A stretch of 64,000 nucleotides of DNA from Proruminimicrobium sp963666965 (GTDB taxonomy: Bacteria; Elusimicrobiota; Endomicrobiia; Endomicrobiales; Endomicrobiaceae), in contig OY762939.1 of assembly GCA_963666965.1 (NCBI GenBank), positions 1-64,000 on the forward strand. The letters are read 5' to 3'. Made by a program: the position numbers and the translations under genes. Positions 43,784 through 52,409 of the stretch are shown piece by piece. The number at the start of each line of letters is the position of its first letter. Within the stretch, counting starts at the first letter, position 1. The notes beneath the pieces were generated by a model that saw only the letters and a program-made list of their open reading frames with translations, was not told the DNA's origin and searched no databases.

Positions 43784-44131
43784 ATGAGAGCAAAAAGCGT
43801 TGTTTATACAAGACAAAGAAAGAAAAAAACATTTAGACTTGCAAAAGGTTACTACGCCACAAAGAAAAACCGTTGGAGAATGGTGATACAGCAGGTTGAA
43901 AAATCTCTTGTATACGCATATAATGACAGAAAAGACCGCAAAGGAACTTTCAGAAGCATGTGGATAGTAAGACTTAATGCTGCTGTAAGAGAAGAAGGAA
44001 TGTCATACAACAGGTTTATATCAGGCTTAAAAAAAGCCAATGTTATAATTGACAGAAAAATGCTTGCGGATATAGCCGTAAATGATAACGCAACATTTAA
44101 ACAGCTTGTAGAGATTGCAAAAGCTTCTTAA
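43784..44131 (+). CDS. rplT: Ribosomal protein L20
   Basis: 115 aa: MRAKSVVYTRQRKKKTFRLA, GYYATKKNRWRMVIQQVEKS, YNDRKDRKGTFRSMWIVRLN. Preceded by GGAGAG. In many bacteria L20 represses this operon by binding its own mRNA. Confidence 0.97.
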   Translation: MRAKSVVYTRQRKKKTFRLAKGYYATKKNRWRMVIQQVEKSLVYAYNDRKDRKGTFRSMWIVRLNAAVREEGMSYNRFISGLKKANVIIDRKMLADIAVNDNATFKQLVEIAKAS

Positions 44132-44138
44132 TTAAAAA

Positions 44139-45458
44139 ATGAATTCATCTCCTGTAAGGGCGATAATATTATTTTTTTTAGCTGTTATATTGATCGGAAC
44201 AGTATTGTTGTGTCTTCCTTTTTCAAGACAAAGCGATACTGTCCTTTCCGTATTAACGTGTCTTTTTACAGCGACTTCGGCTGTATGCGTTACCGGTTTG
44301 TCCGCTGTTGATATAGGAACTTACTATACGACTTTCGGACAGTGGATTATTCTGCTGCTGATTCAGGTAGGCGGGCTCGGATATATGTTAGTTTCTACCG
44401 GACTCGGACTTCTGATAGGAAAACTGGCGCTGAAAGACAGAAAAATAATGCAGGAAGTTTTTGACATAAGTTCTTTTAACGAGTTATTTAAACTTTTAAA
44501 AAAAATTATTATTATTTCTATAGCTATAGAAATAATAGGTGCCGTAATTCTTACTTTTGTTTTTATTAAAAATTATTCTTTTGGACAGTCCGTATATTAC
44601 GGATTATTCCATTCGGTTTCTGCATTTTGCAATGCCGGTTACAGTATTTTTTCTACCAATTTGGAAGGATTTGCGCAAAATCCGGTAGTACTCTACACCA
44701 TAGCCGTTTTGATTATTTTGGGCGGACTAGGTTTTTTTGTGCTTGTTGACATGATTGACAAATTAAGAGGCAAAAACATAAGACTTACTTTTCATTCAAG
44801 AGTTGTTTTATGGATGACTGCAGGATTAATATTTTTTGGATTTTGTTCTTTCTTTTTAAGCGAACTGTCTGTTTTTATATTGAATGATAAATCAATGCCT
44901 TATATGGTAAATAATTCTTTATTTCATGTAATAACAGCAAGAACAGCAGGTTTCAACTCAATTCCTGCCGGATTGATTACAAATTTTGGCGCATTTGTTA
45001 TAATATTGCTTATGTTTGTCGGAGGAGCTCCCGGAAGTACGGCCGGAGGCGTTAAAGTAACAACAATTCCTTTGGTCTTTGTTTTTATGAGAAGTCTTTT
45101 AAAAGGAAATAATTCGTATCCTTTTGCAGGAAGAAATATAGACTTAGATTTAATTAAAAAATCGCTTGCAGTATTTATTCTTATGATTGTTTTTGTTCTG
45201 GCTTCAATTACAGCGCTTCTTTGGACTGAGCAAAATATTGAGCCTCTTAAAGTTGTATTTGAAGCTGTGTCGGCATGCTGTACGGTAGGTCTTTCTCTCG
45301 GTATTACATCATCCGTGTCTGATATAGGTAAAATACTGCTCATAGTTTCAATGTTTATAGGAAGAGTCGGAACGGTCACGGTTCTTATATATTTAATGAA
45401 CAGCAAGTCCGTACAGGGTAACATAAAATATCCTGACGCGAAAGTGCTCATAGCATAA
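44139..45458 (+). CDS. TrkH/KtrB-family potassium uptake channel subunit
   Basis: 439 aa, four MPM repeats. Filter regions include TATSAVCVTGLSAVD, HSVSAFCNAGYSIF, TARTAGFNSIPAG and VSACCTVGLSLGI, each with the selectivity glycine. Length resembles KtrB rather than E. coli TrkH. It follows rplT by 7 nt and precedes its regulatory subunit. Confidence 0.9.
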   Translation: MNSSPVRAIILFFLAVILIGTVLLCLPFSRQSDTVLSVLTCLFTATSAVCVTGLSAVDIGTYYTTFGQWIILLLIQVGGLGYMLVSTGLGLLIGKLALKDRKIMQEVFDISSFNELFKLLKKIIIISIAIEIIGAVILTFVFIKNYSFGQSVYYGLFHSVSAFCNAGYSIFSTNLEGFAQNPVVLYTIAVLIILGGLGFFVLVDMIDKLRGKNIRLTFHSRVVLWMTAGLIFFGFCSFFLSELSVFILNDKSMPYMVNNSLFHVITARTAGFNSIPAGLITNFGAFVIILLMFVGGAPGSTAGGVKVTTIPLVFVFMRSLLKGNNSYPFAGRNIDLDLIKKSLAVFILMIVFVLASITALLWTEQNIEPLKVVFEAVSACCTVGLSLGITSSVSDIGKILLIVSMFIGRVGTVTVLIYLMNSKSVQGNIKYPDAKVLIA

Positions 45459-45469
45459 AAGGAGCGTTT

Positions 45470-46165
45470 ATGGCAAAAAAATTATTCGGAGTAATAGGTC
45501 TTGGAACTTTCGGATCAAGTATTGCCAGAGAATTATTTAAAAAAAATGCACAGGTCTTGGCTATAGATATTGACGAAAATATAGTAAATAAAATAAGCGA
45601 TTCAGTAACGCAGGCAATAGCTGCAGACGCTACGGATGAAAAATCGCTTGAAAATGCCGGTATAAAAGACTGCGATACTGTAATTATATCGATAGGCGAA
45701 GATATTGAAACAAGCATTCTTGCAACGCTTATAGTAAAAGATTTCGGAGTAAAAAACGTTATAGTAAAATGCGTAAGCCAGTGGCATTCTAAGATAGCGG
45801 CAAAAATAGGCGCCGATAAAGTTGTTTATCCGGAGCTTGAAATGGCCGAAAAACTTGCCGACAGCATGGTTTCGCCGAATATTCTCGAACAGATTGAATT
45901 TTCAAAAGACTATAATCTTGTAGAAATATTAGCTCCCAAAGATTTTTGCGGAAAAACAATAAAAGAATCCGGAATAAGAAATAAATACGGATTAAACGTA
46001 ATTGCAATAAAAAGACAGACTCCGTTTATAAACGATGACGGAAAAACAGACATACTTGAAGACGTAAACGTCGCTCCGGGACCGGAAGACGATATAATGG
46101 AGCACGATATACTTGTAGTCGTAGGCAAACAGGAAGATATTGAAAAATTTAAGGATAATAATTAA
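45470..46165 (+). CDS. TrkA/KtrA-family potassium uptake regulatory subunit
   Basis: 231 aa. One RCK_N Rossmann domain (FGVIGLGTFGSSIARELFKK with the GxGxxGxxxA nucleotide site, then IDIDE) and an RCK_C domain. A single RCK pair fits KtrA rather than two-repeat TrkA. It gates the membrane subunit encoded 11 nt upstream in response to NAD(H) or ATP/ADP. Confidence 0.9.
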   Translation: MAKKLFGVIGLGTFGSSIARELFKKNAQVLAIDIDENIVNKISDSVTQAIAADATDEKSLENAGIKDCDTVIISIGEDIETSILATLIVKDFGVKNVIVKCVSQWHSKIAAKIGADKVVYPELEMAEKLADSMVSPNILEQIEFSKDYNLVEILAPKDFCGKTIKESGIRNKYGLNVIAIKRQTPFINDDGKTDILEDVNVAPGPEDDIMEHDILVVVGKQEDIEKFKDNN

Positions 46166-46178
46166 AGGTTAAAAATAA

Positions 46179-46475
46179 ATGGATATAAAAGAAAAAAGTA
46201 AAAAAACACAGGAAGCGCTTGTTCAGGAAACTGCGACTTTCTATTTTTTAAACAGTAAATTTGACGAAGCAATTGAGGAATTTAAAAAAGTTTTAAAATT
46301 AAATCCGGCAAATGTCGAGGCTTACTGCAGTCTCGGTTTAATATACGAAAATAAAAAACAGCCCGAAGAAGCAAAAAAAATGTATGAAAAAACACTCAGT
46401 CTGGATAAAGACAATAAAGTTGCTAAAGAACATCTGAAAAAACTTATAGGAATAAAAGACGATGATAAAAATTGA
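46179..46475 (+). CDS. Small TPR protein
   Basis: 98 aa with two clear TPR units: TATFYFLNSKFDEAIEEFKK and AYCSLGLIYENKKQPEEAKK. Cytosolic, acidic and basic residues mixed, no signal. It overlaps pheS by 14 nt. Presumably a protein-interaction adaptor; partner unknown. Confidence 0.75.
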   Translation: MDIKEKSKKTQEALVQETATFYFLNSKFDEAIEEFKKVLKLNPANVEAYCSLGLIYENKKQPEEAKKMYEKTLSLDKDNKVAKEHLKKLIGIKDDDKN

Positions 46476-47481
46476 ACCGGTTTTACAGGAAGCCCTTGCT
46501 AAACTTAAAACTGCCGATCTTGGCAGCATTGAAACAATACGAATTGAATATCTCGGCAAAAAAGGCAAAATAACGGAGATGCTCAAAAGTTTAGCCGATC
46601 TTTCAATAGAAGAAAAAAAACAGTTCGGAGCCGAAATCAATATAGCAAAAACAAATTTAAATGATGCGATTGAAAATAAGAAAAAGGAAATAACCTCAAA
46701 ACTCCTTGAAGAAAAAATGAAAAATGAAAAGATAGATATTTCGCCTGTTTTTGCTTTTCCTTTTTCAAAGGGACACAGCCACATAATAACAAAAACGATA
46801 AAAGAAATGACCGATATTTTTGTATCGCTCGGTTTTGATATAGCAGAAGGAAGTGAAATAGAAACAGACTGGTATAATTTTGAAGCTTTAAATATTCCAA
46901 AAGATCATCCTGCCAGAGACACACAGGATACTTTTTATCTTGATAACTGCCAAAATCTTTTAAGAACACACACTTCACCAGCGCAGATACATATAATGGA
47001 GCAGACTCAGCCTCCTATAAGAGTGGTAGTGCCGGGAAGAGTTTATAGAAATGAAGCGACTGACGCTACGCATTCTGCAATATTTCATCAGATTGAAGGA
47101 CTTGTTGTAGGAGAGAATATAACTTTTGCCGAACTTAAAGGAACTCTTACTCTGTTTATTCACAGACTTTTCGGTCAGGAAGTTGATTTAAGATTCAGAC
47201 CTTCCCACTTTCAGTTTACCGAACCGTCTGCCGAGGTTGATATAAAATGCGTTCTTTGCGGCGGAAAAGGCTGCAGAGTCTGCAAACAGACAGGATGGCT
47301 CGAGGTTTTAGGATGCGGAATGGTTCATCCAAATGTTTTTAAAGCGGTAAAATATGACAGTGAAAAATATACAGGTTATGCTTTCGGACTCGGCGTTGAG
47401 CGATTTGCAATGTTTAAAAACGGAATCGACGACATGAGAGTATTATACGAAAACGATATCAGGGTTTTAAAACAATTTTAA
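46462..47481 (+). CDS. pheS: Phenylalanyl-tRNA synthetase alpha subunit
   Basis: 339 aa. N-terminal coiled coil (EALAKLKTADLGSIETIRIE) then the class II core: GSEIETDWYNFEALNIPKDH, ARDTQDTFYL, LLRTHTSPAQ, FHQIEGLVVG, FRPSHFQFTEPSAEV and GFGLGVERFAM-like YAFGLGVERFAM. It pairs with pheT 24 nt downstream. Confidence 0.97.
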   Translation: MIKIEPVLQEALAKLKTADLGSIETIRIEYLGKKGKITEMLKSLADLSIEEKKQFGAEINIAKTNLNDAIENKKKEITSKLLEEKMKNEKIDISPVFAFPFSKGHSHIITKTIKEMTDIFVSLGFDIAEGSEIETDWYNFEALNIPKDHPARDTQDTFYLDNCQNLLRTHTSPAQIHIMEQTQPPIRVVVPGRVYRNEATDATHSAIFHQIEGLVVGENITFAELKGTLTLFIHRLFGQEVDLRFRPSHFQFTEPSAEVDIKCVLCGGKGCRVCKQTGWLEVLGCGMVHPNVFKAVKYDSEKYTGYAFGLGVERFAMFKNGIDDMRVLYENDIRVLKQF

Positions 47482-47505
47482 ATTAAAAAGAAGGATAACT
47501 GTAAC

Positions 47506-49872
47506 ATGAAAATTTCATATAACTGGCTTAAAGAACTAATAGATTTTGATTTGCCGGCTCAGGATCTGGCAAAGACTCTTACTTTTTTGGGGATTGAAAC
47601 TTCAATAGCATCGGGCGGCATAAAATGGACCGGTATTATCACCGCAAAAGTAACAGATAAACAAAAACATCCTAATGCGGACAAACTGTCATTGTGCAGA
47701 GTAAACGACGGAACTAAAGATTATGAAGTTGTCTGCGGAGCCGCAAACGTAGACGCCGGCCAGATTATTCCTTTTGCTACGATAGGAGCCGTTCTTCCCG
47801 GTAATTTTGAAATAAAACCGACTAAAATCAGAGGTATTGCTTCAGAGGGAATGATTTGCTCTGAAGAAGAACTTGGATTAAAAGATTCATCCGACGGCAT
47901 AATGATATTGGATCCGGAGACTCCTCTGGGCAAAAAACTTGAAGATGTTTTGGGCAACATCGATACTATTCTTGAGATAGAAATAACTACAAACCGAGGC
48001 GACTGTTTGAGCCACTGGGGAATCGCCAGAGAAATAGGCGCCAAACTTGAAAAAGTCGTTAATCTTCCCGCAATAAAAAAATCAAAGTTTATAGAAAAAA
48101 ATCTTGTTGAAAATACTGTGCCTGAATTGTGTTCAAGATATATAGGATGCCATATAAAAGACGTAAAAATAGGTCCGTCTCCAAAATGGATATCCGACAG
48201 ATTGGAAAGCTGCGGAATCAAATCAATAAATAACGTTGTCGACATAACCAATTACGTGCTGCTTGAATTTGGACATCCTCTTCACGCTTTTGACAGCTCA
48301 AAGGTAAGCGGCGATAAAATAATCATAAGAAGAGCTTTAGATAACGAGCATATTGATACGCTGGATAACAAAACTCACGAGTTAAATAGTAATATGCTTG
48401 TGATAGCCGATAAAGAAAAATCTCTTGCAATAGCCGGAATCATAGGCGGAGCTTTCTCGGCAATAACAAATACAACAACCGATATATTTTTAGAAAGCGC
48501 AGTTTTTGAACCGGGCAATATAAGAAAAACTTCAAGAATTCTTAATATATCCACAGATTCGTCTTACAGATTTGAAAGAGGAACCTCATGGGAAGTTGCC
48601 GAAAAAGCGTCGTGGAGAGCCATAAATCTTATTGCCGAATTTGCATCGGGACGTCTTGAATTAAGAGAAGACGTCAATTCAAAAGACAATGAAAGACTTG
48701 TAATACAGCTAAGAGCTGAAAGAGTAAAAAAGGTTCTAGGCTATTCGATAGACGAAAAGAAAATTGCAAATATTTTGAGATTTCTCGGAATTGAAATAAG
48801 TTCAAAAGTTCAAAATGTTCTTATAGCCGAAATACCGTCGTGGAGAAATGACATAAAACAGGAAATAGATCTCATAGAAGAAATTGCAAGAATAGACGGT
48901 TATGAAAATATTCCTGTATTGACGGAAAATAAGGTCATAATTGCAGATAAACAGCAGGATAAGCATACTGCAAAATTCATATCCGAAGTTTGTGACAACC
49001 TTAAAGGTCTTGGTTTTTGTGAAGCTGTAAATTACAGTTTTGCCGAGATAAAAGATCTTGATAAACTTTATTTAAAACACTCTTACAAAATAGCCAACCC
49101 GATCTCAAAAGAAAATGAAATTTTGAGACCTTCGCTTCTTCCCGGGCTTTTTAAAAATTTAAATTTTAATGCCGGTCAGGGAGCAACTGAAATAAAGCTT
49201 TTTGAAACAGGAAAAATCTTCAATGACAGAGGAGAAAATAAGGCAATTGCATTCATAGCATACGGCAATGTTTGGGCTGATTGGTGGAAATGGGAAGGGT
49301 TAAAAAACGTCTGCCTATTTGACTTTAATTTTATAAGTGGTATAATATCGGCTATATTACCTAAAGGTTTTAGTATTGAGGAAAATAAATCTCCTGAAAA
49401 ATACTATCATCCCGGTAAAACAGCGTCTGTGGTTTACAGAGGCAAAGTCGTCGGTCAGTTCGGAGTTTTAAGACCTGATATTTCTTTCGATTTTGCAGAT
49501 GATGTTTTTTACGCTGAGATTAATGTAAGTCTCATAGATACATGCTCTTTGTCAAAGATATGTTTTTACCAGCCGGCAACTAAGTTTCCTGCGGTTAAAA
49601 GAGACATATCAATAGTGTGCGATAAAAAAATTCCGTTTGAAAAAATAGAAAAGATCATAAAGCAGGCAATGAAAAACGGCGGAATCTTAAAAGAATTTAC
49701 TCTGTTTTCAGTATATGAAAATGAAAAAATAGGAAGCGATAAGATAAGTTATTCTCTGAGACTTTCCTATAAGCATTCTGACAAAACGCTAAATGATTCT
49801 GAAGTAAACGCCGATATACAGGCTTTAATTGAGAAGCTTGGTAAAGATTTAGGAATAATTTTAAGAAAATAA
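47506..49872 (+). CDS. pheT: Phenylalanyl-tRNA synthetase beta subunit
   Basis: 788 aa. tRNA-binding OB domain (about 40-150), B3/B4 editing region, B5 (about 400-470), the core-like synthetase domain and the C-terminal FDX-ACB anticodon domain (FPAVKRDISIVCDKKIPFEK). ITTNRGDCLSHWGIAREIGA and SYRFERG are conserved. Preceded by AGAAGGA. Confidence 0.97.
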   Translation: MKISYNWLKELIDFDLPAQDLAKTLTFLGIETSIASGGIKWTGIITAKVTDKQKHPNADKLSLCRVNDGTKDYEVVCGAANVDAGQIIPFATIGAVLPGNFEIKPTKIRGIASEGMICSEEELGLKDSSDGIMILDPETPLGKKLEDVLGNIDTILEIEITTNRGDCLSHWGIAREIGAKLEKVVNLPAIKKSKFIEKNLVENTVPELCSRYIGCHIKDVKIGPSPKWISDRLESCGIKSINNVVDITNYVLLEFGHPLHAFDSSKVSGDKIIIRRALDNEHIDTLDNKTHELNSNMLVIADKEKSLAIAGIIGGAFSAITNTTTDIFLESAVFEPGNIRKTSRILNISTDSSYRFERGTSWEVAEKASWRAINLIAEFASGRLELREDVNSKDNERLVIQLRAERVKKVLGYSIDEKKIANILRFLGIEISSKVQNVLIAEIPSWRNDIKQEIDLIEEIARIDGYENIPVLTENKVIIADKQQDKHTAKFISEVCDNLKGLGFCEAVNYSFAEIKDLDKLYLKHSYKIANPISKENEILRPSLLPGLFKNLNFNAGQGATEIKLFETGKIFNDRGENKAIAFIAYGNVWADWWKWEGLKNVCLFDFNFISGIISAILPKGFSIEENKSPEKYYHPGKTASVVYRGKVVGQFGVLRPDISFDFADDVFYAEINVSLIDTCSLSKICFYQPATKFPAVKRDISIVCDKKIPFEKIEKIIKQAMKNGGILKEFTLFSVYENEKIGSDKISYSLRLSYKHSDKTLNDSEVNADIQALIEKLGKDLGIILRK

Positions 49873-49874
49873 AT

Positions 49875-49931
49875 TTCTTTCAATTTAATGATTTCCAGCA
49901 GTTGCAAAAATGGAAATTGAAAGAATATAAA
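49875..49931 (+). promoter_or_regulatory. 12-bp inverted repeat overlapping a predicted promoter
   Basis: TTCTTTCAATTT (49875-49886) pairs with AAATTGAAAGAA (49914-49925) around 27 nt. Overlapping it, TTGCAA (49902-49907), an 18-bp spacer and TATAAA (49926-49931) form a candidate promoter for the small lipoprotein. The repeat may alternatively stabilise the pheT 3' end; no T-run follows. Confidence 0.4.
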
Positions 49932-49960
49932 AAAATTATAAAAAAAGGGGATGAGTAAAA

Positions 49961-50149
49961 GTGAAGAAAGCATTATTTGCGTTTTTTTGTTTGTCTTTGT
50001 TCGTATTGGGTTGCAAAAAAGAAGAAGTTGCTGCTCCAGTAGCAACTGAAGAAGTTGCTGTTGCCGCTACCGATACAACTGTTCCAGCAGACGTAGCCGC
50101 ATCAACAGAAACTGTACCTGCAGTAGACGCTCAGGCTGTTGCAAAGTAA
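49961..50149 (+). CDS. Small low-complexity lipoprotein
   Basis: 62 aa from GTG 49961. Lipobox LFVLGC with Cys18, followed by KKEE and a tail made almost only of Ala, Val, Thr, Glu, Asp and Pro. AAGGGGATG precedes it. Such short abundant lipoproteins often act as outer-membrane linkers; this one is unassigned. A strong terminator follows. Confidence 0.72.
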   Translation: MKKALFAFFCLSLFVLGCKKEEVAAPVATEEVAVAATDTTVPADVAASTETVPAVDAQAVAK

Positions 50150-50197
50150 CTTAATGACCAAAACAATATTTGAACATTAAGAAGGGCTAAAAATTAA

Positions 50198-50234
50198 CAG
50201 GGGTATCTTGAAAAAGATATCCCTGTATTTTTTT
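50198..50234 (+). terminator. Intrinsic terminator of the infC-pheT-lipoprotein region
   Basis: CAGGGGTATCTT (50198-50209), loop of four or so bases, AAGATATCCCTG (50214-50225): 12 pairs with one G-T, followed by TATTTTTTTT. A textbook Rho-independent terminator. Confidence 0.93.
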
Positions 50235-50238
50235 AATA

Positions 50239-50279
50239 GAAATTATACACTTGTATAATTTCGTTTTTTTTGATAGAAT
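50239..50279 (+). promoter_or_regulatory. 24-bp palindromic operator overlapping a predicted promoter
   Basis: GAAATTATACA-CT-TGTATAATTTC-type dyad at 50239-50262: perfect 11-bp arms with a 2-bp centre. TTGTAT within its right arm (50251-50256), 17-bp spacer and TAGAAT (50274-50279) could drive the dehydrogenase gene after a leader of about 97 nt. The dyad also contains TATAAT in both directions. Confidence 0.5.
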
Positions 50280-50382
50280 AAAAATCATCTTAAAACCGGA
50301 TTACAAATCATAACACATTACAATTGTGAGGCGGTCCGCATATTTTAAGCAGATTTTTATTAAAACGAAACGGAGTCAGTAA

Positions 50383-51678
50383 GTGTATAAACAGCTTCTG
50401 CAAAAAATCAATTTACATAAAGCATCGGTCGGCATTATAGGACTCGGATATGTGGGGCTTCCTTTGGCCGTTGAACTTGCAAAAAAAAATTTTACCGTAA
50501 CCGGTTTTGAAATAGACGTAAAAAAAACAAACAGCATAAAAAACTGCCGTTCCTATATAGGAGATATTAAATCCGAAGAAATTGAAAAGCTTGTAAAAAC
50601 AAAAAAACTTTATGCGACAACCGATTTTACCGGTCTTGCAGATATGGATATAATAATAATATGCGTTCCGACTCCTTTAAGAAAATCTAAAGACCCTGAC
50701 GTTTCTTATATTATTTCAGCGGCAGAAAAAATAAAACAAACGTTAAAAAAAGGGCAGCTTATTATCCTTGAATCAACAACATATCCGGGAACCACAAAAG
50801 AAGTTGTTCTGCCAAAACTTGAAAGCTCCGGATTAAAAGGATGCGTTGATTTTTTTCTGGCGTTTAGTCCCGAAAGAATTGATCCGTCTAATAAAAAATT
50901 CACAATAGCAAATACCACAAAAGTTGTCGGCGGACTCTGCGAAAAAGCGTCGGGTCTTGCTTCGGCTTTATACGGTTCGTTTACAAAAGTTCACAAAGTG
51001 TCATCTGCCGAAGCTGCTGAAATGGTTAAACTTCTTGAAAATACATTCAGAGCGGTTAATATAGGCCTTGTAAACGAAGTAGCTTTGATGTGCCACAGCC
51101 TCAATCTTAATGTCTGGGAAATTATAGACGCCGCTTCAACAAAACCTTTCGGATTTATGAAGTTTACGCCGGGGCCCGGAATAGGAGGACACTGCATACC
51201 GCTTGACCCTCATTATTTGTCATGGAAACTGAAAACATTAAATTTTTATTCAAGATTTATAGAGCTTGCAGGCGATATAAATTCAAAAATGCCGAAATTT
51301 GCAGTATACAAACTTGCCGATGTTTTAAATAAAAGTGAAAAATCAATAAAAAATTCAAAAATACTTGTGCTTGGCGTTGCATATAAAAAAGATGTCGCCG
51401 ATTTGAGAGAATCTCCGGCTCTTGACGTTATATCGGTATTAATTGAAAAAATGGCTAAGATATCTTATTTTGCTCCTTATATAAAAAATTTTTCGATAGG
51501 TAAAAAACAGTTTAAATCAGAAAAAAACTTAAACAATATTTCAAAATACGATATTGTCGTAATACTTACCGACCATTCTTCCATAGATTATTCAGAAGTG
51601 GTAAAAAAAGCCAAACTTGTATTTGACACAAGAAACGCTACAAAATCTTTAAAATCCAATAAGATCGTAAGACTTTAA
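50383..51678 (+). CDS. UDP-N-acetylhexosamine 6-dehydrogenase family protein
   Basis: 431 aa from GTG 50383 with GGAG seven bases upstream. NAD-binding GIIGLGYVGLPLAVELAKK, AFSPERIDP, EMVKLLENTFRAVNIGLVNE and catalytic Cys271 in GPGIGGHCIPLDP, as in WbpA/TviB/WbpO enzymes that oxidise UDP-GlcNAc or UDP-GalNAc to the uronic acid. It would supply an acidic sugar for a surface polysaccharide. It stands alone on the plus strand in the glycan region. Confidence 0.9.
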   Translation: MYKQLLQKINLHKASVGIIGLGYVGLPLAVELAKKNFTVTGFEIDVKKTNSIKNCRSYIGDIKSEEIEKLVKTKKLYATTDFTGLADMDIIIICVPTPLRKSKDPDVSYIISAAEKIKQTLKKGQLIILESTTYPGTTKEVVLPKLESSGLKGCVDFFLAFSPERIDPSNKKFTIANTTKVVGGLCEKASGLASALYGSFTKVHKVSSAEAAEMVKLLENTFRAVNIGLVNEVALMCHSLNLNVWEIIDAASTKPFGFMKFTPGPGIGGHCIPLDPHYLSWKLKTLNFYSRFIELAGDINSKMPKFAVYKLADVLNKSEKSIKNSKILVLGVAYKKDVADLRESPALDVISVLIEKMAKISYFAPYIKNFSIGKKQFKSEKNLNNISKYDIVVILTDHSSIDYSEVVKKAKLVFDTRNATKSLKSNKIVRL

Positions 51679-51833
51679 TATTCATTTTTATAGAATAAAC
51701 TAAATTCCCACATAAAATAAAAAACGCCCCGTGACGCGGCCGGAAACAATTATCCGGTTCAAAATGCGTCAGAGGACACTGTCAGTATAGCCGAAATATT
51801 ACAGAATATCAAGTATCGTTATTTTTAATGGAA

Positions 51834-51858
51834 ATAAAAAACTGCCAACGCGCTGGCA
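51834..51858 (-). terminator. Minus-strand intrinsic terminator
   Basis: Read on the minus strand: TGCCAG-CGCG-TTGGCA (51858-51843) followed by GTTTTTTATTT. It would end transcripts coming from the SIR2 gene or from a non-coding RNA in 51.9-52.4 kb. Confidence 0.7.
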
Positions 51859-52171
51859 CCGTATTCTTTCCAGCTCAGCCAAGTATCGTAAACAAACGAT
51901 AACGCACTCGTTGGACAGTCTAATTTGCAATATAGACGGGTAAGCTACGATCGCTTCCTCGCATCTATATCCAAAATATTTCACACAGATTATTTAAACT
52001 TATCTGGCCACAAAAGCTCCAATTGCTCAAGGGAGATAAGTCTAAAATTCTATCGTGAAAATAGTATACAACAAAATAAAAAACACTTCAATATTTATCA
52101 AAAATTCACGACGGTAAAATTAAATATATCTGTTAACCTGCAGCTTTTTTAAAAAATCCCTTAAATGTAAA

Positions 52172-52252
52172 GACTTTAATGTTTTAGCTGAATTGAAGTA
52201 TTGCAAAAGTGAGGTGTACATAAGTAAAACGGTACATAAGTTTTTGCAATAC
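52172..52252. repeat. Inverted-repeat element E1
   Basis: GACTTT..AATGTTTTAG, then GAAGTA, then 11-bp arms GTATTGCAAAA (52198-52208) and TTTTGCAATAC (52242-52252) enclosing 33 nt that contain GGTGTACATAAG and CGGTACATAAG in tandem. Homologous to E2 but with different arm sequence. Confidence 0.75.
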
Positions 52253-52278
52253 AAAAATGTAAGCAATTTATAGAATTT

Positions 52279-52377
52279 GACTTTTTAAGGTTTTAGAGTT
52301 TGGAGCGAAGTGAAGTAATTTCAAGTTGCGGTGTACGTAAGTTAAGCGGAGCGGGCGGTACATAAGACTTGAAATTA
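52279..52377. repeat. Inverted-repeat element E2
   Basis: GACTTTTTAAGGTTTTAG, then GAAGTA, then 11-bp arms TAATTTCAAGT (52316-52326) and ACTTGAAATTA (52367-52377) enclosing 40 nt with GGTGTACGTAAG and CGGTACATAAG. Same architecture as E1; the arms have changed in both halves together. It ends 33 nt from the SIR2 stop codon. Confidence 0.75.
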
Positions 52378-52409
52378 TAAGACTGTAGCCCAAAGTATAA
52401 AACCGTTAA

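Larger units (their letters stand above)
51679..52409. other. 730-bp non-coding structured intergenic region
   Basis: No convincing gene between the dehydrogenase and the convergent SIR2 gene; the small frames here have unnatural composition. It holds a nested stem TGACGC/GCGTCA (51732-51737 and 51766-51771) enclosing CCGGA/TCCGG; a multi-branch stem at 51841-51919 (ACTGCCAACG with CGTTGG-A-CAGT, enclosing GCTGG/CCAGC and TATCGT/ACGATA hairpins); a minus-strand terminator; and two related inverted-repeat elements at 52.2-52.4 kb. Confidence 0.6.

Noticed and set aside
51841..51919. Integron attC-like site (GTTGGAC at 51910-51916 matches GTTRRRY)
   Set aside because: The opposite box TGCCAAC does not fit RYYYAAC, the L boxes are not recognisable, and there is no integrase or cassette array in the window.
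51799..51984. 61-codon minus-strand frame
   Set aside because: It spans the terminator hairpin and T-run, has an unnatural composition and no SD, so it is unlikely to be a gene.
51925..52152. 75-codon plus-strand frame
   Set aside because: No ribosome site and a composition expected of AT-rich non-coding DNA.
52172..52377. CRISPR array
   Set aside because: Only two units, no uniform repeat-spacer pattern and no cas genes; the units are hairpins with varying arms.
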